Origin: Trichosporon coremiiforme | Lineage: Eukaryota; Basidiomycota; Tremellomycetes; Trichosporonales; Trichosporonaceae | Assembly (NCBI GenBank): GCA_039545355.1 | Contig: BCJJ01000001.1 | Coordinates: 1,672,570-1,736,569, forward strand | DNA: 64,000 nucleotides | Reading direction: 5' to 3' | Shown: in pieces, positions 46,962 through 57,197 of the stretch | Layout: each line of letters starts with the position of its first letter | Position numbering within the stretch: position 1 is the stretch's first letter | Notes under the pieces: generated by a model | Seen by the model: the letters and a program-made list of their open reading frames with translations, nothing else | What the model was told of the DNA's origin: nothing | Databases searched by the model: none | Program-made: the position numbers and the translations under genes

Positions 46962-47333
46962 CTATAAAACAACTCTCTGAGTCTTGGCGATGATCTTGTG
47001 CAAATCACCATCGACCTTGTTCTTCGCCCCGCAGACCTCACAGGGGTCCGCCCTCTCCTCACTGATGAAGCTCACGTCCTCCTCTTTTCGCCCATACTTC
47101 TCCTCAAGCTCCTGCAACCTTCTCGCCCTCCGATACCTAGCTCTAGCCCCCTGGGTACTCTGCGCTCTATCCTCGCACATATCCCTTCTCAGGGTCGCTG
47201 TCCTCACCGCCTCCCTCGCTGCCATCAGACCCTCATGCTCCTCCAGATACCTATCCAGAGAGGCTAATTTCGGGTGTTCCGCTCTCGCGACAAGCGTCAC
47301 AAGCTCGAAGGGGAACGGCCGGTCGCTCCTCAT
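46962..47333 (-). CDS. Small F-box-like protein with C-terminal CxxC motif
   Basis: 123 aa, ATG at 47333. The N-terminus PFPFELVTLVARAEHPKLASL resembles the first helices of an F-box and the start of the adjacent decayed gene (QWPLELIALVASDANPSAQAAL). A basic/acidic helical middle (about 40-95) leads to a C-terminal motif DPCEVCGAKNKVDGDLHKII, shared with the neighbour's EPCSVCGGGNIVDRDLSELL. The copy therefore looks like a shortened relative in which the ends are joined and some 400 residues of the middle are missing. If functional, it might act as a substrate adaptor or a competitor in SCF-type ubiquitin ligation, but that is speculation. No known family is recognised for the C-terminal motif. 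Confidence 0.5.
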   Translation of the reverse strand: MRSDRPFPFELVTLVARAEHPKLASLDRYLEEHEGLMAAREAVRTATLRRDMCEDRAQSTQGARARYRRARRLQELEEKYGRKEEDVSFISEERADPCEVCGAKNKVDGDLHKIIAKTQRVVL

Positions 47334-47594
47334 CACTGCTGGGCTGCGGTGAGGGATGGGGCGGAGGGGAAAGGTTAGTTAGCCCACAGGTCAGTATTTA
47401 TACTTCGGGGTGGACCTGCCCGGTGGAGGTCGGTTAGTTCCACGATAAGTTGTTGACACTTAAGGCACGCATGTACGTCACGAGTGCGGCGTGATGCTGT
47501 TAGTGATGGGCTGCCAAGTGGGATCGGGAGCCGTGGCCGCCTGACGGCGAGGAATGATATGGCGTGCACAGCATCACGTCGCAGCATGCTCGTA

Positions 47595-49268
47595 TTAGAT
47601 TCTGTAGCTCCACGCACGGCCGAGGAGCTCGCTCAGGTCGCGGTCGACAATGTTGCCGCCACCACAGACTGAGCAGGGCTCAGCCTCGTCGAAACCTCGG
47701 AAGGTGATGTTCTCGGTGGGATCGAGGTCGGGCATCGCAGCCACCCTCCTCCTGGCATTCTCTTTCTTGTCCTCCTTAGCGGCGCGTTCTTCTGCGTACA
47801 GTTGCGACTGAGCCTCGTCGCGGGCGGCTTTGGCATTGGCGGTCTTCCTCCGAATGAATTGCTCGCGTGTATCCTCGACTCCAGCCGTGGCCCAGAGGCC
47901 GCGGATCTCCGCACCTGCCTTGCCGACACCTTTCGCGACGTTCTCAGCGAGCTGCATCTGTTGCTGCAGGGCATTCGCATCCTTGCCACTTCTATCCCTC
48001 CTCGCCTCCTCCCACTTTCTGCGGGCCGCGGCCGCAGCCGCCTGCAGCTCAGCAGCTGGGCAGGGGGTTCAGGCACCTCCGCCTTGAGCGCGTCCTCGTA
48101 CTCCTTGGCGGCAGCGACTTCAGCTTGTCCGAACGCCAAATCGGCGTCCTTGAACGCACGCTTAGCTTGTGCTATTGCAGCGGGAGCTTTGGGGTTCTCG
48201 TCCTCAGGAAGGAATTGAAGTAGCCATCGTCGATGGCTTTGAGACGGTCTTCGTTCGCATCCTTCTTGATTCTGGTCTGGATCTCATTGACCATTTGCGG
48301 GGGATTTTCCCAATGAACTCCCAAGTGGAAGACCCGTTCATGTTCACAGCCCACGAAATGGCCGGTGCGAGCTGATCGGTCTTGGTGCTCGGACCACAGT
48401 CGTAGAACACCTGAGTCACGCCTGAAGCGCGGAACGGCATGGGAATGCCGTAGCCGGGGTCGTCCCACCCTGCCTTGCGTGCAGAACATAAGCAACACCG
48501 ACATCGCGAAAATCATGAACACAAAAAGGTTTGATGCTGGAAGGCAAGAAGCGAACCAGAGCCGCAGAAGGGTCACTCCAGACCACGTCCCACGATTCCG
48601 AAAGCTCGTTGTCGAAGTCCTCGTCTGTTCGGTGATGTTGTTGAGTCGTCGCTTGATCATGCGTCCGAAGAACTCAGGCAAGCCCCGGCCATTTGGCATT
48701 GTGATACAGACGTGCATGGGTCGGCCAAATCTGTAAGAGCGAATGAGCCGGGAGATCGCGTGCTCGGTCTCGTCGGAGTCGAAGTCCGTCGAGGTCCAGT
48801 CGGTAACGTACCGAATAAAAGGTGATCCTTCTGACGTGCTTGAACAGCTCCTTCCAGCGTTCCCAAGTGACAAGCTGTGTATCCTTCTTGATCGTTTCGA
48901 GTTCCGGGATAAGCTCGTCGTCCGTCACCGGATCTGACTCGTCATAGTCGTAGGCTCCCCATCGACCGACCTCGAAGTAGGGGCCCTCCTGCGCCCAGAG
49001 ATCGGCGTACTGCCCCCGGAAGTCCTGTATCTCCTTGTCGAACTCAGCCTTGGTGATGCGGAAGTTCTTCGCTTTTGCTTTAAGGGAGCGGCCAAGGAAG
49101 AGCTAGTCGGCGTTGGCGCGAGTGATGACGATATTGCGATAGAGAAGGGGGGTAACAGCGGCGTTGAAGGACTTGGACGTTCGGCACAGCGCGGCCTGCG
49201 CACTGGGATTCGCGTCCGAGGCCACGAGCGCGATAAGCTCCAGCGGCCACTGCCTTTTGGCCGACATG
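47595..49268 (-). pseudogene. Decayed F-box-like/CxxC gene (one nonsense codon, about six frameshifts)
   Basis: Protein-like sequence of about 550 codons runs from ATG 49268 (MSAKRQWPLELIALVASDAN, TPLLYRNIVIT: F-box-like) to the CxxC terminus EPCSVCGGGNIVDRDLSELL and stop at 47595, but not in one frame. An in-frame TAG sits at 49103-49105. Frame changes are needed near 48817-48820 (T4 run), 48626, 48461-48474, 48297-48313 (GGGAAAATCCCCC), 48201-48216 and 48045-48062. Between breaks the segments are clearly protein-like (FIRYVTDWTSTDFDSDE; FRASGVTQVFYDCGPSTK; AAKEYEDALKAEV). Candidate GT..AG introns do not restore the frame. All other genes in the window are intact, so decay is more likely than poor sequence quality. 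Confidence 0.7.
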
Positions 49269-49481
49269 ATGGTTGCGGTCGGCCTTTTGCTGAGAGGAAG
49301 AAGGAAGTTGTGCAAGTCTAACCTTGAGCCGCGACTCATTGACGCTTGTTGTTTCTGCGCGGCGGTGTGAAGTTTGCCACCTGTCGTTATTGGGCGCCCG
49401 TCATAGGCGCAATACAGTCATCCAGCCGTACTCGCATCCGCTCTAAACTGCCTCTTCAGCCAAGAACACACGACAAATGCA

Positions 49482-51299
49482 TCAAATGATTCTGTTGTAC
49501 AAGACCGAGCAGTTGTAGCCAGGGACAATGGTCTCCTCCGCGCGGACGCCCCTCTTAATGAGCTTGCCGTTGAGGTCGTACGCGTCCGCCTTGGTCTGGT
49601 GGAGCTGGAGGCGGGTGAAGTGGATAGGCTTCTGCTTGAGGCCGCCGGGGGAGTCCTTCGTGTCGATCTGCTCCGTCCGGCTCGCGACGAGCGTGTCCAT
49701 AGCGTGCGGGATCAGGCTCGGGAGGTGCGTCGGCGTGGCGATCGACGACCGCTTGCCGGTGCCGAGCTGGTAGTCGACTACGGGTTAGCTTCAAGGGCGG
49801 ATACCCAGTTACGGTGAATACTCACTGTTACCTCCCCAGACAAGAACGTCCTTGCCGAACATGTTCTGCTTCTTGCCCTTGGGGTCAGCGGACTGGAGCG
49901 TGTCGAGAACAGCAAAGGCGTGCGCGTTCATCGAGGGCGAGACGGAGATGGACGTGATCTGGAGTGGGACGAGTTCCTGGGTCGCCTCCGAGTATTCCTG
50001 GAGGCCGCTCAGGCTGTTGTTAGTTATCGTAGACTGCTCAGCCAACTCACGTCTTGATCCTGGCCGGCTCGTAGCAGGCAGAGGACCACATGCCAGTTCC
50101 GAGGGTTCCGTTCTGACCGTTACCACACGAGAGGACGTCAACGAGCTTCTTGTTGCCGTCCTCGCGCTCGATTGTGAAGAACGTCGTCGCACCGCCGGCG
50201 GAGACATTCGAGCACGAAATACGAGTGCCGGCAGGGTATGCCTTGCCGATGGCGATCTCAACAGGGGTGGGGATAGTAGCGACAGTGGTGCGGTTGCCGA
50301 GACCGATCTGGCCATAGTCGTTGGCGCCAAAGCCGAGCACCTTGCCGTCAGTGGTGCGGACAAATGAGGAGCGGTCAGACGCGGCGATCTGAGCGATGCG
50401 GATGCCGCTGAGAGCGGGGATCTCAGTGAGCTTGGTCTCGAAGCGCGGGTTGGAGGCGGGCGGGAGCGTGGGGCCGTCGCGGACAGCCTCAGCCATGGTA
50501 GCGGGAAGGGGGAAGGTCTGACGCGTGCCGAGTTGACGGTGGGAATTCGCGGCCGGGTTCAGGGGTAGAGAGAACGTGCGCCCCTTGTTCGTGAGCGCGA
50601 GCAGGTGGTTGGAGCCGACAGAGATGCTCGTCCACTTCTCCCCCCAACCCAGACGAACATTGGGCTGCAGCTCGACGTAGTCGACGCCCGGGTCGCGCGA
50701 CGCAAGTCGCTTCCAGTACGCGCGGGAGGGCACGCTGCCCTCCTGGAACGAACGGTCCGCAGAAACGGCGTACAACCGTCCGCGCTTCGAGAGAGCGAAT
50801 AACTTGCCTGGGGCAGCCGCCACCTCGGCCAGATCCTGGTGAGTCAGTATGCGTAAGAGAGCACTGCACCCACCCTTCCACTGAGACTCTTTCCAACCTC
50901 GCCTGACGGGTCATAGTCCGTTCCCCACATCCAGAGGTCTCCTCGAGCATCAATGGCCGCTCCGTACTTCTCCTGAATCACGAGATGACGCAATGCCGTC
51001 GCACCGAGCTGGGGCAGGGGCGTCGGGTTCTTCAGCGTCTTCTTATTGCTGGTAGGCAGGAGAGTGAGGTACTCGTTGGTTCCCCAGCCGAGCGGGGTGA
51101 TCGTGCTGGGGACGCCGCTGGGCGAGATGTGGATCGCTTCCGGGAGGAGCGTCGTCGGTGTCGGGAAAGGCGAGTCGTCGAGGCGGATGGGGTTCAGGAG
51201 CTGCTGCTTGTTGTTGTGCAGGGTGTACGCGGCATAGCCGAGCACGGCACCCGCGGCGAGCGGGGCTGTCCTTGCTCCGATGCGCAACGAGGTAGCCAT
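49482..51299 (-). CDS. FMP25: Mitochondrial RCC1-repeat protein, Fmp25-like
   Basis: 564 aa from four exons: 50874-51299, 50051-50835, 49826-50013, 49482-49777, with short introns of 38, 37 and 48 nt. Yeast Fmp25 (583 aa) is a mitochondrial inner-membrane protein reported to assist assembly of respiratory complex III; the same role is inferred. The N-terminus is a basic presequence with a hydrophobic segment (RIGARTAPLAAGAVLGYAAYTL). RCC1-type repeats are recognisable: GDLWMWGTDYDPSGEVG, GKVLGFGANDYGQIGLGN, LSCGNGQNGTLGTG, DVLVWGGNIDYQLGTG. The last ~80 residues (KQKPIHFTRLQLHQTKADAY) are the Fmp25-type extension. Divergent from the complex I 24-kDa subunit gene, 329 bp apart. Confidence 0.85.
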
Positions 51300-51628
51300 T
51301 GCGGGATGGGCGATAGCAGAAGGCCGTGGCTTGTAGTGGTCACTTGATGCTCGTTCTGTGGCTCGGCGCTGGCCAGACTCTCATGCCTCAATGTCGATTT
51401 GGGCCCCGCGTCATTGGTGCACTATGTCCACGTGGTAGTCGTGGGATTAAAGCCACGAAAAGAGGAGGAAACAAAATATCTCCGTTCCGCCTGGGCGCGG
51501 CTCGTCCAACCACTGCGTCGCAATATCACTGCCTGGCTGCCAGACCCAGCCTGCTCCTCGTCGCTCGAACTCGTTTCGCCGTTGTCGTCGATCCAAGTCC
51601 GTCCCACACCACTCCAAAACTCACAACC
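51300..51628. promoter_or_regulatory. Shared divergent promoter of FMP25 and NUO-24
   Basis: 329 bp between opposite-strand start codons of two nuclear genes for respiratory-chain biogenesis. No TATA box is evident; short pyrimidine tracts precede both ATGs. Confidence 0.5.
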
Positions 51629-52828
51629 ATGTCGGCCCTCCGCTCCGCCTTCTCCGCGGCCCGCGCCGCCACCCGCCGCAACGTCTCGACCTCGGCTGTC
51701 GTCCGATCAGACGCCATCATGATGGTGCGTATTTCGCCCCAGCGACACCGACAACTCGTCGCCGCATCGCCGAAACGGTTAGCGCGCCGATGCCGACACC
51801 GACGATGACGGATCCGGCGCTGGCGTCTAGCTTAAGGATTCGGGACAACAAGCTAACAACAACAGCACCAGGACTCGAAGCACAACAACGCCTCGACCCC
51901 CTTCGAGTGGACGTCGGAGAGCCTCGAGCAGATCAAGACGGTTGTCGCCCGCTACCCTCCTCAGTACAAGAAGGCTGCGGTCATGCCCGTGCTCGACATT
52001 GCTCAGCGCCAGAACGGCGGCTGGGTCTCGCTCTCGGCCATGAACGAGGTCGCGCGCACCCTTGAGATGCCCCCTATGCGCGTTTACGAGGTGAGTGGCT
52101 TTCGTCATGTTGCCATGTCTCTTCCACCATGCGGATCTTGGCCCGATCTTTCACCGTCCGTTAGAAGTTTGGAAACGTTTGGAGCGAAGAAGCTAGGTGG
52201 GAACGCTAGGAGCTAACGCCCAGGTCGCCTCGTTCTACACCATGTACAACCGTGAGCCCGTCGCGCCCAACTTCGTCCAGCTCTGCACCACCACCCCCTG
52301 CCAGCTCGGAGGATGCGGCTCGAACAAGATCCTCGAGGCTATTGAGAAGCACCTCGGCGTCTCCCCCGGCCACACCACCAAGGACGGCAAGTTCACCTTC
52401 ATCGAGGTCGAGTGCCTCGGCGCGTGCTCCAACGCCCCTAGTGAGTATCCACGGCTCGTTATTCAGCGGAGACACCGCGAGCACTACAGCGCCGGCGCAA
52501 GGCAAGAGGTCAACCGCCGTCTGATGCCTGCTGCCTCGGCTTCTGTGCATTTGCGCGGAGAGAGCGAGCAGGCCGTGTTGTAGCCACTTCGCAGCTATCT
52601 GCCCGGGCGGAAGTAAGCTGACAATTAGTGATGCAGATCAACGACGACTACTACGAGGACCTCACTCCCGAGACGGCCGTCAAGGTCCTCGAGGCACTCG
52701 GCAGGGGCGAGAAGCCCAAGGTTGGCCCCCAGTCCGGAAGGCATACCTCGGAGAACTCGGCCGGCCTCACGACTCTCACGACTCCCCCGTACGGCCCCGG
52801 CGACTTCTGCCAGCCCGAGTTCAAGTAG
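51629..52828 (+). CDS. nuo-24: NADH:ubiquinone oxidoreductase 24-kDa subunit (complex I, 2Fe-2S)
   Basis: Peripheral-arm subunit in the mitochondrial matrix, carrying the N1a cluster (NuoE/NDUFV2 family). Exons 51629-51724, 51866-52090, 52224-52440, 52629-52828; 245 aa. The N-terminus is an Arg/Ala/Ser-rich presequence ([21 protein letters not shown]). The thioredoxin-like domain starts with [24 protein letters not shown]. Cluster ligands are Cys128 and Cys133 (CTTTPC) and Cys171 and Cys175 (ECLGAC), all present. Introns of 141, 133 and 188 nt are long beside those of its neighbour FMP25. The start is fixed by the presequence and the ACCATG context. Shows that this fungus has a canonical proton-pumping complex I. 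Confidence 0.95.
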
Positions 52829-52947
52829 ACAATATAAAACATTATGCATGGGAGAGTCACTGTATTGCAGGTTTGTTGATACACTTGGACTTAAGGTTTA
52901 CAACATCGTGAGAGGGATACAGAGGTAGGATTCGTGTGATGATGTCT

Positions 52948-55148
52948 TTAGGGGTTGTGTTGGTGGTAAGTGACAGCATTTTCCGTGCGCAGTGCCTCCC
53001 GCGCTATCTCATATTCGAGCTCTTCCTCCGTCAGTGCCATGGGAGGGGCGGTGGGTGGCTCCCGGGGGGCGCGCTGGCCCCATATCTGTTGATCAAGGAT
53101 CTCGTCAATCTCAGCTTCAAGAAGTTCGATCGGCACGCTCTGCCTCTCCTTGACGAGCTGCACGTCCGTGTCACTCTGCTCGCTCTCGCCTCGGCTTCGC
53201 GGCCAGATGCGCCAGCGCTTCCACATCCACTTCTTGATGCTGAGGTCGTCGTATGTGAGCGGCCGGGCTGTCACGTCTTCCTCAGGCGGCAGGTCCGTGA
53301 ACAGCGTGCGCGCGTTCAGCACCAATGGCAGATACGTCTCGGCGTCGACGCGGTCCGCGACCTCGGGCTCGCCTTCCAGCATCTCTTCGATACTGCCGTA
53401 CTGTTGCAGGAAGTGGAAGGCAGCGGCGGGGCCGACCTTCGTGATCCGCGGCGAGGCATCTGTACCCAGCAGCACGCAGAAGTCGAGGAAGCGCTCAAAA
53501 GACCAGTCCAACTTTGCCCGCAGGCCCGCTGAGTCGATGCGCGATAGCGGCTGTCCTGAGTTTGCTAAATTACGCAGCAGAGGTACCTGACGTCAGTTAA
53601 CAGGAGGTCCGCACAACTCACCCCGTACACCACGACGTCAGAATCTTCGCTACCAACGAAGTCGGCCTGTCCCCGCTGTACAAGTGCTGATGCGAGACCT
53701 TCTGCCTCGTATGGAATGTTTGCGATGACGATCGGCACACCCATCACGCGTAAGAGCTCGCGGCAGGCGGCGTGATCCTTCTCCTGGGGCACGTTGAGCG
53801 AGCCAACGTACGTCTGGCGCACAGTCGCTGCCCGCTTAATCATGGCGTCGAGCACTTGACGACCTATACCCACGATCTCGTCCGCGCTGATCGGTGCGTC
53901 ACCCGAGTCGAAGAGCATGCTGTATAGCTCCAGCTCATCGAGCGACAGTGCTTCCTGCCGTGGGGTCTCGACGTACTCCGTGCTCGGCTCGATCGATAAT
54001 AAGCGCCGGTCCGTCGCATCGAGGTCGGTGCGCTCAAGATCAGCCTCGCCATTCGGCCTGTCGTCCTCAATCACGGCGTCCTCAAGAATGTCGCAGGACC
54101 CCTCTTCCTCCATCTCAGCCGCCGCATCCTCGGCCTCGGAGAGAGCTCGATCCTCGGCTTCATCGGCTGCCTCGGAATCAGCGGCGACAGTGGCTGGGAC
54201 TTCCTTTTCTGTCTGTCCCACCCCCCCAATTGTCTCTGCTTCTGCTTCCTCGACAGCCGGAGCAGCATCCAAGTCTTCTTCTTCTTTGTCGGAAGTAGTG
54301 GTTTCGGGCTCATCGGTGTCTTCCTCCGGCGATCCTCGGGACGCACGCGTCATCTCCTCCACACATTCCTCGTACAGACTCTGCAGGGAGGCGACATGTG
54401 AAGTGAACAACGACACATACAGAATGTTGACCAGAACGGCGTCATCGGCGAGGGCGGGAGGCGTCGCGGTCGGACTGCGTAGTTGAGTGTGTTGAATGGG
54501 CGGCGTCGGTGCGAGAAGGGTCTTCCCCCACATTTGCGATACCGGGTGGAGAAACAGATGTGCGTACCCCAGCTCATCGCGCAGTTTAGATAAGCGTATC
54601 GCGCGTCTATCTTCGTGAAGCTTGCGTGCGAGAACTCTAGCCCGACTAGCTTGCCGTTTGCGAGCCTGACGTCAGCTGTGGGGCCAAGACTCGAGCCCCT
54701 CCAGGAACATTGCAGAGTGACACACCTCTGGCGCCTTCCACTCTCGCACCCCGCGTTCGTCCCAAACCGCTATCGGCTGGATCCCACTGCGCTTCATATC
54801 GGCGAGAAGTCTGTTATCAGCGGTTGCACCATCAAGCCATAGCTGCTCACCCATGCCATCCGAGAAGCGCCGCTTTGCCATTGTACCTTCCCTGCCGATC
54901 GGCAATGTGGAAGCGGTTCGTGATCAGTGTTGCGTCACTGTTATCAGCTAAAAGCCTTTTCAGCACGCAAACTCACAGAGCTATCCGTTTACCACGGATA
55001 CCGGGTGTCTCCCACCTCGAGGGAAGGGTGGAAATGATCTCGGGACTGGATTGTCAGCGACTAGTGTGACAGGCGATCGGTCGCATTCGTATATCGGTGA
55101 CGCTTACTGATGCTTGGAGATCCAGCCCACGAGGTCCTTGACACCCAT
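52948..55148 (-). CDS. XPG/FEN1-superfamily structure-specific nuclease (PIN-like)
   Basis: 654 aa, six exons: 55108-55148, 54977-55045, 54851-54937, 54726-54810, 53622-54665, 52948-53586; introns 62, 39, 40, 60 and 35 nt. Starts MGVKDLVGWISKH, the usual N-terminus of this superfamily. Metal ligands line up with FEN1: Asp38 (RIALDAT), Asp83 (AVWDE), Glu414/Glu416 (YEAEG), Asp435/Asp437 (SEDSD) and Asp485 (LLGTD), including the 19-residue Glu-to-Asp spacing. An acidic spacer (about 205-325) separates the N and I regions, as in XPG, and a helix-hairpin-helix-like stretch (ITKVGPAAAFHFLQQYG) follows. Probably cuts flaps, bubbles or ends in nuclear DNA repair; it is neither clearly Rad2, Rad27, Exo1 nor Yen1. 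No C-terminal PIP box is evident. Confidence 0.85.
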
Positions 55149-55558
55149 GATGAGATGGGCGAGAACATTGGGAGAGGCTAGTAAGCCTAGGTAGACGGCG
55201 ACGGATGGGTTAAAGATAAGAGCGATGCACAATGAGGGAAGGCATCAAGGCTGTCGAAGGGCACACCCGGCACAACAATGGACGGGGGCGGTAAAGGCGT
55301 CACTGGGGGGTGATGTGCGAGGGGCTCCGCATCACGCGAGTGGATTTTGGCAAATCTTGATGAGGTGCTTGGTTTTGAGCTCTGTCGCCGGCGGCGCCTC
55401 CGTTACCTGTAGCTCGTCCCGATCGTCTCATCACCTATACCTTGATATTCCATCACATCTCCATACCGCACCGTTCATTATCGCCAGCTCGCCACCATTC
55501 CGGCCGCGAACCCCGTTCCCCGACCCACCACCATTCCCCTACACGCCGACCGGGTGCA
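55149..55558. promoter_or_regulatory. Divergent promoter region of the XPG-like nuclease and the SLC35F-like transporter
   Basis: 410 bp between opposite-strand starts; the right end (55430-55558) is CA/CT-rich and reads as the transporter leader. No further element recognised. Confidence 0.45.
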
Positions 55559-57197
55559 ATGACGGAGAGCACTCCGCTCCTGGCCAAAATGCCAGTAGCA
55601 CTAACCAATGCCCGCCGCTTTGTCGTCGGCCTCGGTTTGCTCCTCCTCGTCGTCCTCGTATGTCACACTTGCCACCGCAGCCTCTGACATTCCACAGCTC
55701 TGGACCGCGTCCAACTTCATCACCAACGACCTTGAGACTGGTGAAGACAAGTGGCAGAAGCCGTTCTTGTGAGTCGTGCGCTCACCGGCCTTATCTTTTT
55801 ACGGCGCGCGGCGAAATTAATTAATGATTCGATGGAGCGGTCTTGAATACTGACTAGCTTTTTCGCAGGATCACCTACCTCAACACGTCGAGTTTCGCTG
55901 TCTACCTGATCCCTGTCGCGTGGAGGTATTGGAAGAACGGACGAAAGCGGAGTCATGAGTAAGTCGTGTGCATTCGATACATGGGTCGCCGCCGCCAAGG
56001 TCTCAACTGACCCCACAGGTATCGGCCTGTCTCCGGAGACGCCTCGCCCCTGACGTTCGTGCGCTCAATTTCGCCGTCACCTGACTCCACGACGCTATCC
56101 GCGATTGTCGACGATGCGCCTGCGCCGCTGCCGAAGCTCTCGATCCGGGAGACGGCCGAGATTGCGGCGTGGTGGAGCGCGGTCTGGTTCCTGGCGAACT
56201 GGTCGCTGAACGCGGCGCTCGCCCTCGCGTCTGTCAGCAGCGTGACGATTCTGAGCTCGACGACGAGCTTCTTCACGCTCACGCTCGGTCGCGCGTTTGG
56301 CGTCGAGGACGTGACGCGTGCCAAGGTGTTTTCGGCTCTTGCATCGTGAGTACGCACAGTTGTGTGGAGTGTGATCGTAATCGTGACACGGAAAGGCGTG
56401 ATCGACGCGCTGTTTAGATGAGCGCGAGACGCCCCACCACACTCCACACTAGTGTGATTCATTTCAACAGCAGCTGACAATAACACAGATTCGCCGGTGT
56501 CGTCCTCGTGACCAAGTCCGACGCGATGAGTGCCCATGTCGTCGGCGACAACAGGCCGACGCACCCGATCCTCGGCGACTGCCTCTCGCTCCTGAGCGCT
56601 GCGTTCTACTCGGTCTACGTTATTCTTCTCAAGGTCCGCATCGGCGACGAGTCGCGCGCGGACACACAGTTGTTGCTTGGGTGAGTGTGGGTTCTGGATG
56701 CCTCCGGATACTCTGGACACTTCGCGTCGTCTGCGACCTTCCGGGCGTGTGCATACACGCAGCTAATGGTCGCGAAACATCAGCTGACAGACAGATTTGC
56801 TGGCCTGTTCAACATCATCTTCTTGATCCCGGTATTCCCGATCCTGCACTACCTTGGCTGGGAGACGTTCGAGCTCCCGCCGACATCAACGGCGGTCACG
56901 ATCTGCATCATCAACATGCTCATCACGCTGAGCTCGGACTACCTCTACGTGCTTGCGATGCTCAAGACGACACCGATGCTCGTCACGATCGGCCTCAGTA
57001 TGACGATCCCGTTCGCGATGATCGGGTCCATGTTCATCCCCTCCGCGCACACCGACAGTGTGACGGGGCTGAGCGTGCTGGGCGCTGCGCTCGTTGTCGG
57101 TTCCTTCCTCGTGCTCGGCTGGCAGGGGTGGAACGAGAGCAAGCAGCCGCAGGAGGCGCGCGGCCTTGGAATCGAGGGAGAGGGACTGGACGCTTAG
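55559..57197 (+). CDS. SLC35F5/Thi74-like membrane transporter (drug/metabolite transporter superfamily)
   Basis: 393 aa from six exons: 55559-55657, 55698-55768, 55869-55958, 56019-56345, 56489-56680, 56795-57197. About ten hydrophobic segments, beginning FVVGLGLLLLVVLLWTASNFIT after a short N-tail with TESTPLL, a pattern seen in vacuolar SLC35F-type proteins. The paired EamA arrangement is visible: NWSLNAALALASVSSVTILSSTTSFFTLTLG in the first half and SDYLYVLAMLKTTPMLVTIGLSMTIPFAM in the second. Substrate is unknown; relatives in yeast (Thi74, YML018C) are placed on the vacuole or mitochondrion. A soluble loop of about 60 residues separates the second and third helices. Every splice junction keeps phase and the stop (TAG, 57197) is followed by an AT-rich 3' region. 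Confidence 0.85.

Noticed and set aside
48733..48813. Possible intron (GTACGT..TTACAG) in the decayed F-box-like gene
   Set aside because: Splicing it does not join the downstream protein-like frame and removes convincing coding sequence (VTDWTSTDFDSDE), so a frameshift explains the data better.
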